Origin: Canna indica
Lineage: Eukaryota; Streptophyta; Magnoliopsida; Zingiberales; Cannaceae
Reading direction: 5' to 3'
Length of the DNA stretch: 64,000 bases
NCBI GenBank assembly: GCA_034359265.1
Contig: CP136891.1
Span: forward strand, 56,188,501 to 56,252,500
This document shows positions 1-9,850 of the stretch, piece by piece (position 1 is the first letter of the stretch; each line of letters starts with the position of its first letter). Made by a program: the position numbers and the translations under genes. A model generated the notes under the pieces. The model had not been told where the DNA came from, did no database searches, and was given only the letters and a program-made list of their open reading frames with translations.

Positions 1-176
1 AATATCGTCCATTTGAACAAATGCGGCACGGACATATATCGGATTTGGTCACCCATGCTAACAAAATTCCGATTCGAATAGGCGAAATTTAGGAAGTACG
101 TTACGCCTAATCGAAACTCATTCGTTAAAGCTCCATGATCAAGACGTCGGTACATCCAACTTCGATCAGCCGACAT
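1..176 (-). CDS. TNP2-type CACTA transposase, N-terminus (partial)
   Basis: This is an open frame of 58 codons, from an ATG whose complement is at 174-176 to the window edge. It has no stop. The start reads M-S-A-D-R-S-W-M-Y-R-R-L and is followed by YFLNFAYSN and GDQIRYM. This is the layout of the 'transposase-associated' domain at the N-terminus of plant TNP2 proteins: DRSWMY, then a GV..FLNFA helix, then IRCP. The cysteines that usually follow IRCP are not seen, so the copy may be decayed. TNP2 is the main CACTA transposase, acting in the nucleus on terminal and subterminal repeats. The ATG is chosen because DRSWMY lies immediately after the start in this family. Confidence 0.75.
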   Translation of the reverse strand, partial: MSADRSWMYRRLDHGALTNEFRLGVTYFLNFAYSNRNFVSMGDQIRYMSVPHLFKWTI

Positions 177-252
177 GATTCTGTCAATCAATGACAATTT
201 CTTTGGTTAATGTCTTTTGGTGAGATTGTCCTATTCCATTCGGGATTTATGT

Positions 253-438
253 TATTCGTACTGCACTTACATTTTTATTTTAACTGTTAACTAATTATTC
301 TAAATTTCGACAGCATCTCCCTACAGTTCTCCGAATACGCATATCATCTGGGCGCGTATCGGAGAACAAGAGAGATGTTGCCGAATTTTAGAATAATTAG
401 TTAACAGTTAAAATAAAAACGTAAGTGCAGTACAAATA
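253..438. repeat. Large imperfect palindrome in the CACTA-1 leader
   Basis: The left arm (about 253-325) and the right arm (about 366-438) are near-perfect inverted copies. They include ACTGCACTTAC versus GTAAGTGCAGT and TTAACTGTTAACTAATTATTCTA versus its complement (given here in part). The loop contains the sub-palindrome TTCTCCGAATACGC / GCGTATCGGAGAA. It lies about 80 bp upstream of the transposase start. The homologous leader of CACTA-2 (about 57100-57220) has the same order of motifs with much weaker pairing. Confidence 0.85.
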
Positions 439-650
439 ACTATATTCCCAAATTGTCCAATCAGGGACAATTCAAGAATTGTACGTCGTATAAAAGATCA
501 TACACTTCTTTTACACGAACATACAATTCCCGAACGGATCTAAGGTTTTGCTAAATCATATCCGATTCGTCGATGCGTACGTGAAACATATCAACTCGTC
601 GGATGGATGATTATTTTCTAAATGTTTCGAGACAGTTCGAGTCCATATTG

Positions 651-936
651 GACAATTTCGGCGCGCGTCCGAAGTGGACGATTCCGGCGCGAGTCCGCAG
701 TGGACGATTCCGGCGCGAGTCCGAATTGGACGATTCCGGCGCGCGTCCGAAGTGGACGATTCCGGCACGAGTCCGAATTGGACGATTCCGGCGCGCGTCC
801 GAATTGGATGATTCCGGCGCACGTCCGAAGTGGACGCTTCCGGCACGAGTCCGAATTGGATGATTCCGGCACGAGTCCGAATTGGATGATTCCGGCGCGC
901 GTCCGAAGTGGACGATTCCGGCGTGCGTCCGAAATT
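651..936. repeat. 26-bp minisatellite, 11 units
   Basis: There are eleven consecutive 26-bp units of the form GACGATTCCGGCGCGAGTCC followed by GAAGTG or GAATTG. Unit boundaries fall at 651, 677, 703, 729 and so on to 911. The units vary mainly at CpG positions (GCGCG/GCACG, GACG/GATG), as expected from methylation-driven decay. The overlapping open frames on both strands at 556-957 come from this repeat and are not genes. Confidence 0.95.
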
Positions 937-1350
937 AATCTAAACCCTAATAATTAATCTAACAAATTAAATAATTAATCTAAACAATTAATTAACAATT
1001 ATCAAACAATTAATTAACAATTATCAAACAAAATAAAAAATATATATAATTATAAATTCCGGCGCCGGAGTCCACCCTCCGGCGCCGGCGTACAGTGGCC
1101 GGACACACTGTCCGGCCACTGTAGAAGGTTGAAATAGGGTTTCGGTCGGATTGATTCCCGCCGGCCGCAGGGAAGAGACGGCCGGCCGATCAACATACCT
1201 GAACAAGTCGGCAGCAGCGGGAGGAGGAAGAGGCGTCGTCGGCGTCGTCGGCGTCGGCAGCAGCGGCAGCGGCGGCGAGAGGCGTCGGCAGGAGCGGCGG
1301 CGGCAGCAGCGGGAGGAAGAAGGGTCGGGCGCGAGAGTGTGCCCTATATA
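937..1350. other. CACTA-1 leader: AT-rich then GC-rich spacer
   Basis: 937-1050 is made of TTAATTAA-like tracts. 1051-1350 is very GC-rich, with GGCGCCGG, GGCCGGCCG and GGCGTCGTC triplet runs. It resembles the untranslated leader of a CACTA gene transcribed on the minus strand. The plus-strand open frame at 1151-1351 is triplet repeat and is not supported as a gene. Confidence 0.5.
1091..1123. repeat. Perfect 15-bp hairpin
   Basis: TACAGTGGCCGGACA (1091-1105) and its exact complement (1109-1123) are separated by three bases. This is a stable GC-rich stem inside the CACTA-1 leader. Confidence 0.9.
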
Positions 1351-1658
1351 AACTTATCAGCAACGGCTCACTCGCCCGTTAGAAAGCCGTTGCTAATAAG
1401 TTATCATCAGCAATGACTCACTTGTCCGTTAGCAAGCCGTTGCTGATAATTAAAATATCAGCAACGACTCGCCTTTCCGTCAGAAAGCCGTTGCTGATAA
1501 TTAAAATAATCCGCAATGGCTCGGTTTTCCGTTAGAACGCCGTTGCAGATACAAATATCTGCAACGGCTTGGGCGGCCGTAAGAATGCCGTTGCAAATAG
1601 CAACGGCTCGAGCGGCCGTTCCTGATAGCCGTTGCTGAAGACCTAATTTCTAGTAGTG
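1350..1658 (-). repeat. CACTA-1 subterminal repeats and terminal repeat
   Basis: About five copies of a block reading CAGCAACGGCTC...CCGTTAGAAAGCCGTTGCTG occur here, each itself an inverted repeat (GCAACGGC / GCCGTTGC). They end in the TIR complement TTCTAGTAGTG at 1658. Subterminal repeats of this kind are the binding sites for the accessory protein of CACTA elements. Confidence 0.85.
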
Positions 1659-1659
1659 T

Positions 1660-1988
1660 AGATAGTATTCCATTTAACTTGCATTAGGGGTTTAGATAGT
1701 CTCGTATCCAAGGAGACCAACGTAAAAATCCCTGAATGTAGAGACAATTCCAGTACCATCATTAATGAAATTTTTGTTAAGTTGAATAATAGAAATTCAG
1801 TTGACTTTCTTTCTATGAGATGCAGAGAGTTGAAAATAACGAGTGTTTCTGTCACCATCCTTAAGCCATCTTTTCTTAGATCTCTGTCGCCAGTAAACAC
1901 TATTTTCATTGTAGCGGCGATCGAGGATACCCTTAAGTTCCTTAAATTCTTCGAGCTCAATCTTCGTGATAGTAGTAGTGTCAGCCAT
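1660..1988 (-). pseudogene. LINE ORF2 linker between endonuclease and RT
   Basis: The peptide contains YWRQRSKKRWLKDGDRNTRYFQ and HRKKVN (split here by the reading frame). This is the highly conserved 'W.QR.+..WL..GD+NT.+FH....RR+.N' segment that precedes the reverse transcriptase in plant L1 elements. After a frameshift the minus strand continues with LNKNFINDGTG and FYVGLLG, the usual lead-in to the RT. CACTA-1 then interrupts it. Confidence 0.8.
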
Positions 1989-2255
1989 AAGGCTCAGTGC
2001 ACTGAGATGAAACTCAGTATCTAATTTTTTGTGCTTATACTAGTATGCACGTCTAAATTTGTCCTAGTCCAAAATTGTACGCCTAAGGGGCTTCGAGAGA
2101 GCGAGCCACTTATCCAAAGGAGTTCCCTAGAAGTGCATAACCGGGTTGGTAATAACTAACTCGGCTTTAAGGATGTCGGTGAACTGATAGATAGCTAGCC
2201 AGCCAGCTTCAATTCTGAAAGGTCTGCGCACCTTATCAGTCCTGGAGGAGGAGTG

Positions 2256-3060
2256 TCATACCAACCGGTTGTGGTTAGAGAGTCTCCTTTCACCCATGGT
2301 AGCCAATGATAAAGGGAAGAGGATCGCCAAATTGTTGTTAATCAAAATACGGTCTAATTTAGCCAGAGTAGGCGATTGTTGATTGTTAGTCCACGTCAAC
2401 GTGTTCCCAAAAATTAGAAAGTCCATAAGTTCAGTATCTGCAACCACCTTAAAGAACCTTCTAGAATCAGTGGAGTTTCTAGCACAATTCAATCGCTCCC
2501 CATTATGTAGAGTAATGTTGAAGCCACCACTAGCAAGGATTGGCTTGGAGGTATTTGAAAAGATCTGTTGCAATTCCTGAAGGAAGATATCTCTACATGT
2601 ACGACATGGTGGTCCATACCCCCATCGCAAGAAAAGAAAATTCTGAGAGATGGTATTTAAGAAGCAGTTGGATATACCACTCGCCAATGATACAGTTCAT
2701 ACAAATCCAAACAGAAGAGTCCCACACAGCAAGAAGACCACCCGAAAGACAAGAATCATTTATAACCCAAAAATTATCATCAAAGGGAAAACCTAACAAC
2801 TGCCTTACAATTCTTCTAGAGCAAGCATTCAACTTGATTTCAAACAAAAAGAAAAGACTACATCTAGACTCCCTAACGACATGCTTCACCATGTAGCGTT
2901 TAGAGAGTCTGTTAATTAAGACCCCTGACATTCCAAAAAAGTGTATAAAATTTGTGAAACACGATAGGAGATTTCCACAAAACAACAAAAGATGGGAGTC
3001 ACGCGAATCACGCGGACACAGTTCCCAGGGTCCTGATGCCCCTATCCTAGCTCGCAACAT
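2256..3060 (-). pseudogene. LINE ORF2 endonuclease domain (broken)
   Basis: Two overlapping minus-strand frames together give an L1-type exonuclease-endonuclease-phosphatase domain. The N-terminal part has a G-less ETKL-like helix, then SGGLLAVWDS. The C-terminal part has LASGGFNITLHNGE (the family's GDFN motif with D changed to G), then LMDFLIFGNTLTWTN and LAKLDRILI. The last two match the 'DL...G..FTW.N' and 'LDR' motifs. A frameshift near 2600-2690 splits it, and the GDFN Asp is lost, so it cannot be active. This enzyme nicks target DNA for LINE integration. Confidence 0.8.
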
Positions 3061-4433
3061 ATTTAGAACCCAGAGTGTCGATATCCTGAAGTAAAGTCGT
3101 ATCTAATGTTGTCCCCATGTTAAGTAAAAGAGATCCCAAGCAGTCAGAGGATGTAGCACCAGCATCCAGTGGGATGTCCGCGAGACCTTCATTTCTGACA
3201 GCCTTCCATAGCGAAGCACTTAAGAGGGAAGGCTGTCTGGATTTACCACCATGAAAGATTTACGACCATCCAGAGTCTTCTTGAATTTTCTGCCCTGCTT
3301 GTTGCAACCAAAAGATGGTCGCGAATTAGACCTTTGGAGGCCCAAGATAGAGTAACTAGCTCGCTTACAATAGGATTTACGCTGACAAAGAAGCTAGGGA
3401 AACACCATCCAAGCCTGGCCCAGTAGGTTCCAATGGAGCTATAGGAGCCGAAAGAGTCAACGAAGGCAAGTCGCCATCAAAATAGGGTTGTTCCATCGTC
3501 GGATGATTCAAAGCAATGTCAACATCGAAGCAGTGCTCAGTCAACGAAGAAATATGGGTAGAGAGGCCCTGGAGATAACCGAGCCCGCGACAACATAAAG
3601 GGAGAGGCCCCGCGGATAAAGGATCGAACGACTTGTAACCCAAAGAGCTCTGAACCGGTAGAACCAGATCCGAAAGGAGAATCCGCCCCAATGAAACCGC
3701 TGCTCGAAACAATAGTATCACCCAAGGGATGATCACGTGCGGTGGGCACCCACCCCAAACCACCAACCATAAACTTAGAATCAAATTTAAACAGCCGATC
3801 TACATCCCGTGTGCACTGACCAAAGGCTCTACCGTAGGTACCCGAGCTAGCATAAAAATATGCATGTAACCCAACTGTCTAAGGAGATCAAAAAAGAAGT
3901 ATTCTTGCAAGCCAAAACCCATCCTGACGACTCGATCTCCAATATCCAACTCGAATCCATCTTTGCCAGTGTTCCGCGGCTAACCCGATCGGGTAAGCAT
4001 CAAAGTGGAAGTAGTTCTAATTTCCCAGGGAGACTGAGTAATCGAGGATACCGAAAATGGAGGAGGAGAACAGCCTCCTCGAAGTGTGGTAATGACCAGA
4101 GAAGAAGAAGATCTTCGGGGAAAGCCTGCCACCAGAGGAGAAGTAGAAGCCACCGCCTTCGGTCGGGAAGAAGAAAGACCCGCTGTATCGCGAGAGAGCA
4201 AGGCCACAATCGAGCCAGAACCGCAGGAGGACATCTGACACGTCCTCGAACCTAAGGAGGACATAATAGGAGAGTTGGAGCTCACTGAAACGTGATTTGA
4301 ACCATCTCCATTAGTGGGAGGGTGCTCCTCTGAGGGATCCTACTCAAAACTGGCACCAGAGCCAATATCCGCGCATCCAACATCTCGTTCGGCCTGCTGA
4401 GATCTTGGCAAGTCACCTTCCCCGGTGATCCTC
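3061..4433 (-). other. Probable LINE ORF1/5' region, decayed
   Basis: No motif is clear enough to assign. Several medium open frames exist on both strands (3377-3784, 3860-4285), none with a recognisable domain or CCHC knuckle. The assignment rests only on position upstream of the LINE ORF2 on the same strand. Confidence 0.3.
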
Positions 4434-4464
4434 TGTTGCCATGCAAAGCCGACCTCGATCATAT

Positions 4465-6124
4465 TGTTGGGATAGGAATCGAAAACACAGCGGAAATAGA
4501 AATTTAAAAAATTCAAACTATCCTGAAAATAATGATCTACTTTAGTAATCTTTAAGGAATTCAATCTACGAGTAGAAGGAGAAGATATACCTTATACCGC
4601 GGTTAGTATGGCTGCTCCTATCCCTATTTCAAGATGCACACGCGCATGTCCTCCAACGAAAGTCCACACCAAGCCCCTCGCAACGAAGGGGCAGCGAACA
4701 CCGGGACTCGTAGTGGCTCAACGGAGAGGCTATCTCAACCCCGAATCGAACCAAGGCAAAACCGACCCTTTCCACCAAGAATTGAGCATAAAAAAGGGAG
4801 GAAAAGGGGATGAGAAAAACACGAAATTAGAAGGTAGACAAAGGAATACCTTCACTGTCCTTCTTGGACTCCTAGGATTCACAAAAGCCCGGGGAAGGAG
4901 GAAGAAGATGGCCGGCCACCAAGGGAGAGGAGGGATTCTTTGGAACTTTTCCACTTAAGACCCCTTTCAAGAATCAAGTTCTTAATCCTCTCCAAGATGA
5001 AAAACTAACTCCCTCTCCTCAAGGGGGTGTTCGGCCACAATATAAAGAGATGGGGGGCGGCTACAAGTTAAGACCCGCCCCCCTAAAAAACTCTCTCATC
5101 GGAATTTAAAATTTCGGGGTTTACCTCCAATTTTTTTTTTTTAATGACTTCATAATTAATTGGAAATTAATTAAATCAAATTAAATATAAATTTTAATTT
5201 ATCTCCATAAATTAAGAGTCTATTAATAAGAATGATAATTATCTAAATAAATCAATCCCCTAAACAATATAAAAGAGGTTTATCTAAATAATTTGAATTC
5301 CTATTAATTAATAGAATTATTATTTATCCTCATAAATCATATATCTATTAATTTTATGATTTATCTCCATAAATCAAATTCGTATTAATTAGGATTTATC
5401 CAAATAAATTAATTTCTAATTAATTGGTTAGGCTCAAGGTTAGAAACTAATTTTCCCAGAATGTATATTTGATTCAAAATCAAATTATATTTAATTCATA
5501 ATTAAATAAAATCACAATCAAGTGGTTAATTAAATATTTAATTCATAATTAAATTTAATCAATGACAAAATATTATTTATGTGTCAATCCCTATAATTTA
5601 GAGATGCCCTACAAATTAGGGCTCTTGAGGAACTCCTTCCTAGCGCATTTGTTCCTATAGGAAATACCTTTCGTATTATATCCGTAAATGAGATTCTTGA
5701 TCGAGTTGCAGCAGGTCCATGCTAGTAGACATAAGTGCCGCATTCAGACTCTATCTCATAAAGTCCGTTACGAGGTTAGCCTGTTGTGTGTGACCCAATG
5801 GGCCCCACACTAAGCCAGTAGTGAGTTGTGCATAACGGAAAGTCGGATCCGATAGAATGACTTCTATTCGAATCTTACGAGCCTCCACTAAATCCCTTTA
5901 GTGTGGTCGTGAGGGACTCCGCTCATAAGTCAAGATTAAACGTCTAGCAATCTGACATGACTATCCGGATAGTATGAGGTTCAATCTACAGGGATCGAAC
6001 GTCCTTCGGTGATTAATTACCGTGCAACTAAATCCCTCGATTATAATGTCTTGAAGTCAGCTAGGGTACGTAAGAAGTGTGAAACCCTTATACCGATTCA
6101 TTTGTATTTCACCCGCCAAGATGT
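4465..6124 (-). repeat. LTR unit 1 of the tandem pair
   Basis: It matches unit 2 throughout, but its last ~45 bases (the part before CCAACA in unit 2) are missing. It ends at ACCCGCCAAGATG, directly against unit 2. The open frames inside (4608-4958 and its complement) carry no domain. Confidence 0.65.
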
Positions 6125-7745
6125 TGTTGGGATGGGAATAAGAAACACATCGGAAATAGCAATTTAAAAAATTCAAAACATCTCAAAGCAACGATCTACT
6201 TTAGCAACAATTAAGGAATTCAATCCACGAGTAGAATGGGGAAGGTATAATATATACCACGGTTGGATGGGGTGCTCCTAATCCCATATCAAGACACACA
6301 CACATACGTCCTCCAATGATAGTCCACACCAGGCGCCTCACAACAAAGGGGCAGCGAACAATCGGACTTGTCGTGGCTCAACAGAGACGCTTTCTCAAAC
6401 CCCGAAACCTCAAGAGCTAGGCCATCTCTTACACCAGGAACCGGGCTCCAAAACGAGAGAAAGAGGAGATGAGAAAACAACTGAATGAGGAGGTAGATCA
6501 AAGAATACCTCGCTGTCCTTTTTCTGAATCCTCCAAGTGGATGAAGTAGGCGGCACACCCAAGTAGAAGACACCTCCAATTTGGCTTCGTAAAAGATCGA
6601 GAAGGAGGAAGTAGATGGCCACTAATGGAAATGAGGAGGAAGAACGAATTCACCACCCCCTCCCATGGGGTGTTCGACCACAATTTATAGAGAGTGGGGC
6701 GGCTACAAAGGTAGACCCAGCCCCCTAAAAACTCTAGAATTCAAAATTCTAGGATTTGCCTCCAAAATAATTTATATTTTAATGACTTCATAATTAATTC
6801 AAAATTAATTAAATCCAATAAAATAAAAAAATTTAATTTATCTCTATAAATTAAGAGCCTATAATCAAGAATTGATAATTATCTAAATAAACCAATTCCC
6901 TAAATAATAGGAAATAGGTTTATCTGAACAATTTAGTTTCTTATTAATTAATAGAATTATGATTTATCCTCATAACTCATATATCTATTAATTTTATGAT
7001 TTATCTTCATAAATCAAATTCCTATTAATTAGGATTTATCCTAATAAATTAATTCCCAATTAATCGGTTAGGCTCATGGTTAGAAATTAATTTTTCCACC
7101 ATCTATATTTGATTCAAAATCAAGTTATATTTAATTCATAATTAAATATATTCCCAATCAAGTAGTTAGTTAATTAAATATTTAATTCATAATTAAATTT
7201 AATCAACTACATGACAAATTAGGGTTACCGAGGAACTCCTTCCTCGCGCATTCGTTCCTATAGGAAACAACTTTCCTATCATGTCCATAAATGAGATCCG
7301 TGATCGAGTTGCAGCATGTCTATACTAGTAGACATATAGGGCCTCATTCGAACTTTATCTCATAAGGTCTGTTATGAGGTTAACCTGTTGTATGTGACCC
7401 ATTTAGCCCCACACTAAGCCTGTAATGAGTTGTGCATAACGGTGAGTCGGATCTGATAGAATGACTTCTAAATAACCCCTTTAGTGTGGTCATGAGGGAC
7501 TCCGCTCATAAGTCAAGATTGACGTCTAGCAACGTGTCATGATTACCTGGATATTGTGAGGTTCAATCTACAGGGATTGAATGCCCTTTGGTGATTAGTT
7601 ACCGTGCAACTAAGTCCCTCAGTTATAATGTCCCGAATACGGCTAGGTTACGGAAAACGTGTCAAACCCTAATACCGATTCATATGTATTCTGCCTGCCA
7701 AGTCGTCGTCTCAATAATGACATGTCAGAAAATCTTTTTCCAACA
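6125..7745 (-). repeat. LTR unit 2 of the tandem pair
   Basis: It starts TGTTGGGATGGG and ends TTTCCAACA, so it has complete TG...CA ends. Compared with unit 1 it has small internal deletions, for example near 7200 and 7470. Confidence 0.65.
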
Positions 7746-7746
7746 T

Positions 7747-7962
7747 TCATATCTACTATGGTCAGAGATTCCTGAGTCGACACTTGCAGGAACACATGGG
7801 ACATTATCTCCTCTTACTATGAGTAACTAATTTCATATTGGTTGCTCACATATATACCTCCATGGGTGTTTGCCATGCCCAAAGGTATCCGACACATGAC
7901 ACTGAAGGCCACGTAAGGATAAGTCCAAAGCAATGGGTCGGCACTCACAAGGTAACCCTGAC
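7747..7962 (-). repeat. Piece of the C1 Copia 3' LTR
   Basis: If D' (7963-19467) and Gypsy solo LTR E (19530-22057) are removed, this piece runs on smoothly into 19468-19529 and 22058-22480, ending at the PPT of the C1 Copia element. The D' flanks are CTGAC (7958-7962) and ATGAC (19468-19472), a 5-bp TSD with one mismatch. That ties this segment to C1. The outer LTR end may be the TG at 4434, which is uncertain. Confidence 0.55.
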
Positions 7963-8814
7963 TATTGGCCCAAGGGTTACCCCTTGGCTTAGATGTCTAT
8001 TTTGATGAAAACAAACATGAAACAAATATATTTGTGAAGTTTTGAGTTCAGGTTGGGGTTACGATACGCGCGCAAAGTTTTCTTGGAGAAAAACAAAAAA
8101 TTGGCAAAAATGGCTTCAAAAATGAGCTTATAGATAATCTAGAGTTAGGATTAGATTTTATGTAATATGACTCTAGGAATCTATCCCAAGCCAATTTGTA
8201 ATGATATCCAAGTCATAACTTTGTAACGGAACTCGAAGATGAAGCGCGCAAGAAGGTGGCTGAAAAAAATAGCCTCAACCCAGATTCGGTCAACCGCCTA
8301 GTCGACCGGCGAAAGCAAAAAATGGGCAGCTCAACATTCGATAGACTGAAAGTGGCAGTAGGCATGCGATCGATCAGTCGATCGACTGGCAAGCGACCGA
8401 ACAACGTCCAACGGGCAAAAAAATACTCGTTGGAGTGAACTACCGAGTGAGGGGTTATAAATACCCCTCACCAACCTTCATTAAGTCTTCTTTGTTGGCC
8501 CAAGGGTTCCCCCTAGGCTTCGATCTCTATTTTGATGATAACAAACATGAAACTAATGCATTTGTGAAGTTTTGAATCCAGTGTGATGTTACGATACGCG
8601 CACAAAGTTCGTTCAAAGAAATACAAGAATCAACAAAAATGGCTTCGAAAACGAGCATGTAGAAAATCTAGAGTTAGGATTAGATTTTATGTAATATATC
8701 TCTAGGAATTCATCCCAAGCTAATTTGTAATGTTATCCAAGTCAAAACTTGGTAACAGAACCCGAAAACAAAGCACGCAAGAAGATAGCTGAAAATACAG
8801 TCTCAGCCCAAGTT

Positions 8815-9062
8815 CGGTCTACTGGTCGGTCGATCGAACGAGGCCAAAAATTGGCAGTAACCAATTCGGTCGATCAAACAAGGCCAAAAATTGGTAGTGG
8901 CCAATTCGATCGATCGGTCGATCGATCTGACAAGGTAGAAAATTGGCAGTAGCCAATTCGGTCGACCAGTTGGTCAACCGAATGTGGTCAGAAAGAGGCA
9001 GTAGCCATGCGTTCGATGGGCGGTCGATCAGTCGGTCGACTGATGATCGATCGACAAGCAAC
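8815..9062. repeat. CG-rich palindromic cluster in the D'' LTR
   Basis: There are repeated blocks of AAATTGGCAGTAGCCAATTC alternating with GGTCGATCGATCGG-type palindromes. Equivalent clusters lie at 8285-8400 (D'), 26460-26602 and 32480-32602 (B), 41085-41302 and 46728-46922 (A), 42540-42682 (B', reversed) and 59680-59815. CpG-rich palindromes upstream of the LTR promoter are a described trait of Sireviruses. Confidence 0.85.
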
Positions 9063-9120
9063 CATACGACATCCAACTGGCAGAAAAATGCTCGTTGGAG
9101 TGATCTGCCGAGTTAGGGGT

Positions 9121-9128
9121 TATAAATA
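9121..9128 (+). promoter_or_regulatory. LTR TATA box (D'')
   Basis: TATAAATA within GGGGTTATAAATACCCCTC, about 60 bp after the palindrome cluster. The same context is found at 8456-8463 (D'), with equivalents near 41355 and 46977 (A) and TTTAAATA at 26656-26663 and 32659-32666 (B). Confidence 0.7.
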
Positions 9129-9795
9129 CCCCTCACAACCTCTCTTAAAGCTTCTTAATAATCATTAGTGCATTCCTAAGAGAGATTTAAGCCTTCAAAG
9201 ATCGATTTGAGCTCGCTTGCTTCACCGATAGCTTCATCTTCCTCAAGCTATTTTCTTGTCTCGACTCCGGCAACTATTTGAGCTCACCATCTTGAAGAGT
9301 TTGGGACTTAGAAGGTTTTGGAAGGAGCTCACACTTGTGGTTTCATTTTTAGCTCATTTTTGTTGTTTTTCATCGTTTTTTTATTGTAATTCTCATTGTT
9401 AGCTTGCTAGGTGTGCTAGTGTAAACACTTAGGGTTTGCTTTATAGAATTGTGTTTTACTTAGGTGAATATGTTCGAGGCATTCTCAAAGGGTTGAGAAG
9501 GAAGGCCTCGATTGTATTCAAAGGGAAACACATAGTCTATAAAGTGTTGGTTAGAAATCTTTGGTGTGGACCTAAGGTAGTGGAGTAGGCGGTTAGTCGA
9601 ACCACTCTAATTGCTTGTGTTTGCATTGCGTTACTCATTGATATACCTTGTATTTATAGTTGTCAAACATCGTAATTTAGTTGAACGATTAATTTGGTTG
9701 TGTTAGAAATCGAACTTGAAAGAAATAGAATAGAAGATAAAATTCACCCAACACTATTCAACCCCCCCTTCTACGTTGGGTATTTGATCAACATT

Positions 9796-9807
9796 TGGTA
9801 TCAGAGC
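9796..9807 (+). other. Primer-binding site of D'' (tRNA-iMet)
   Basis: TGGTATCAGAGC, complementary to the 3' end of initiator tRNA-Met, two bases after the LTR end. Confidence 0.95.
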
Positions 9808-9850
9808 AAGGTCGTATGATTAGGTTTAACCATCTACCTTACAATCTAGA

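Larger units (their letters stand above)
1..1658 (-). mobile_element. CACTA-1 transposon, 5' end
   Basis: On the minus strand the sequence starts at 1658 with CACTACTAGAAA, the standard CACTA (En/Spm) terminus. About 300 bp of subterminal repeats follow, then a GC-rich leader, a minisatellite and the start of a TNP2-type transposase at 176. The rest of the element lies left of the window. The three bases just outside (TAG, 1659-1661) are the expected position of a 3-bp target duplication, but the other side is not visible. The element interrupts a LINE ORF2. Its leader is recognisably related to that of CACTA-2 near 57 kb. Confidence 0.85.
1659..4433 (-). mobile_element. LINE (L1-type) remnant
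   Basis: The minus strand reads, in order, a possible ORF1/leader region (about 4433-3061), an AP-endonuclease domain (3060-2256) and the endonuclease-RT linker (1988-1660). The frame stops where CACTA-1 starts, so the reverse transcriptase should lie left of CACTA-1, outside this window. The copy has several frameshifts. The right boundary near 4433 is uncertain. Confidence 0.65.
4464..7746 (-). mobile_element. Two LTRs head to tail without internal region
   Basis: Two similar units of about 1.6 kb follow each other directly. Both start on the plus strand with TTGTTGGGAT and share their whole length, including TCCTATAGGAA and the TAATTAATTGG-rich block. The second ends CCAACA at 7745, giving TG...CA ends. 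TCATA occurs at 4459-4463 and 7747-7751 as a candidate 5-bp TSD lying one base outside the TG/CA ends. There is no coding region between the units. I cannot assign the family to Copia or Gypsy. Confidence 0.65.
8493..9793 (+). repeat. 5' LTR of D''
   Basis: 1301 bp, TGTTGGCCC...TTTGATCAACA. It contains a palindrome cluster (8815-9062), a TATA box (9121-9128), a downstream leader and a C-tract (AACCCCCCCTTCTA) near the 3' end. A C-tract of this kind is also present in families A and B. Confidence 0.9.

Noticed and set aside
556..957. Four overlapping open frames on both strands with repeats of RPKWTIPARVRSG-like peptide
   Set aside because: They are generated by the 26-bp minisatellite. No start context, no conserved domain, and both strands are equally open.
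4608..4958. 116-residue plus-strand open frame and its complement
   Set aside because: It lies inside an LTR. The homologous region in the second LTR unit (6270-6680) does not keep the frame.
9796..9807. Possible tRNA-related sequences (TGGTATCAGAGC here and at 27416, 50409)
   Set aside because: Only 12-base primer-binding sites next to LTR ends. No cloverleaf follows.
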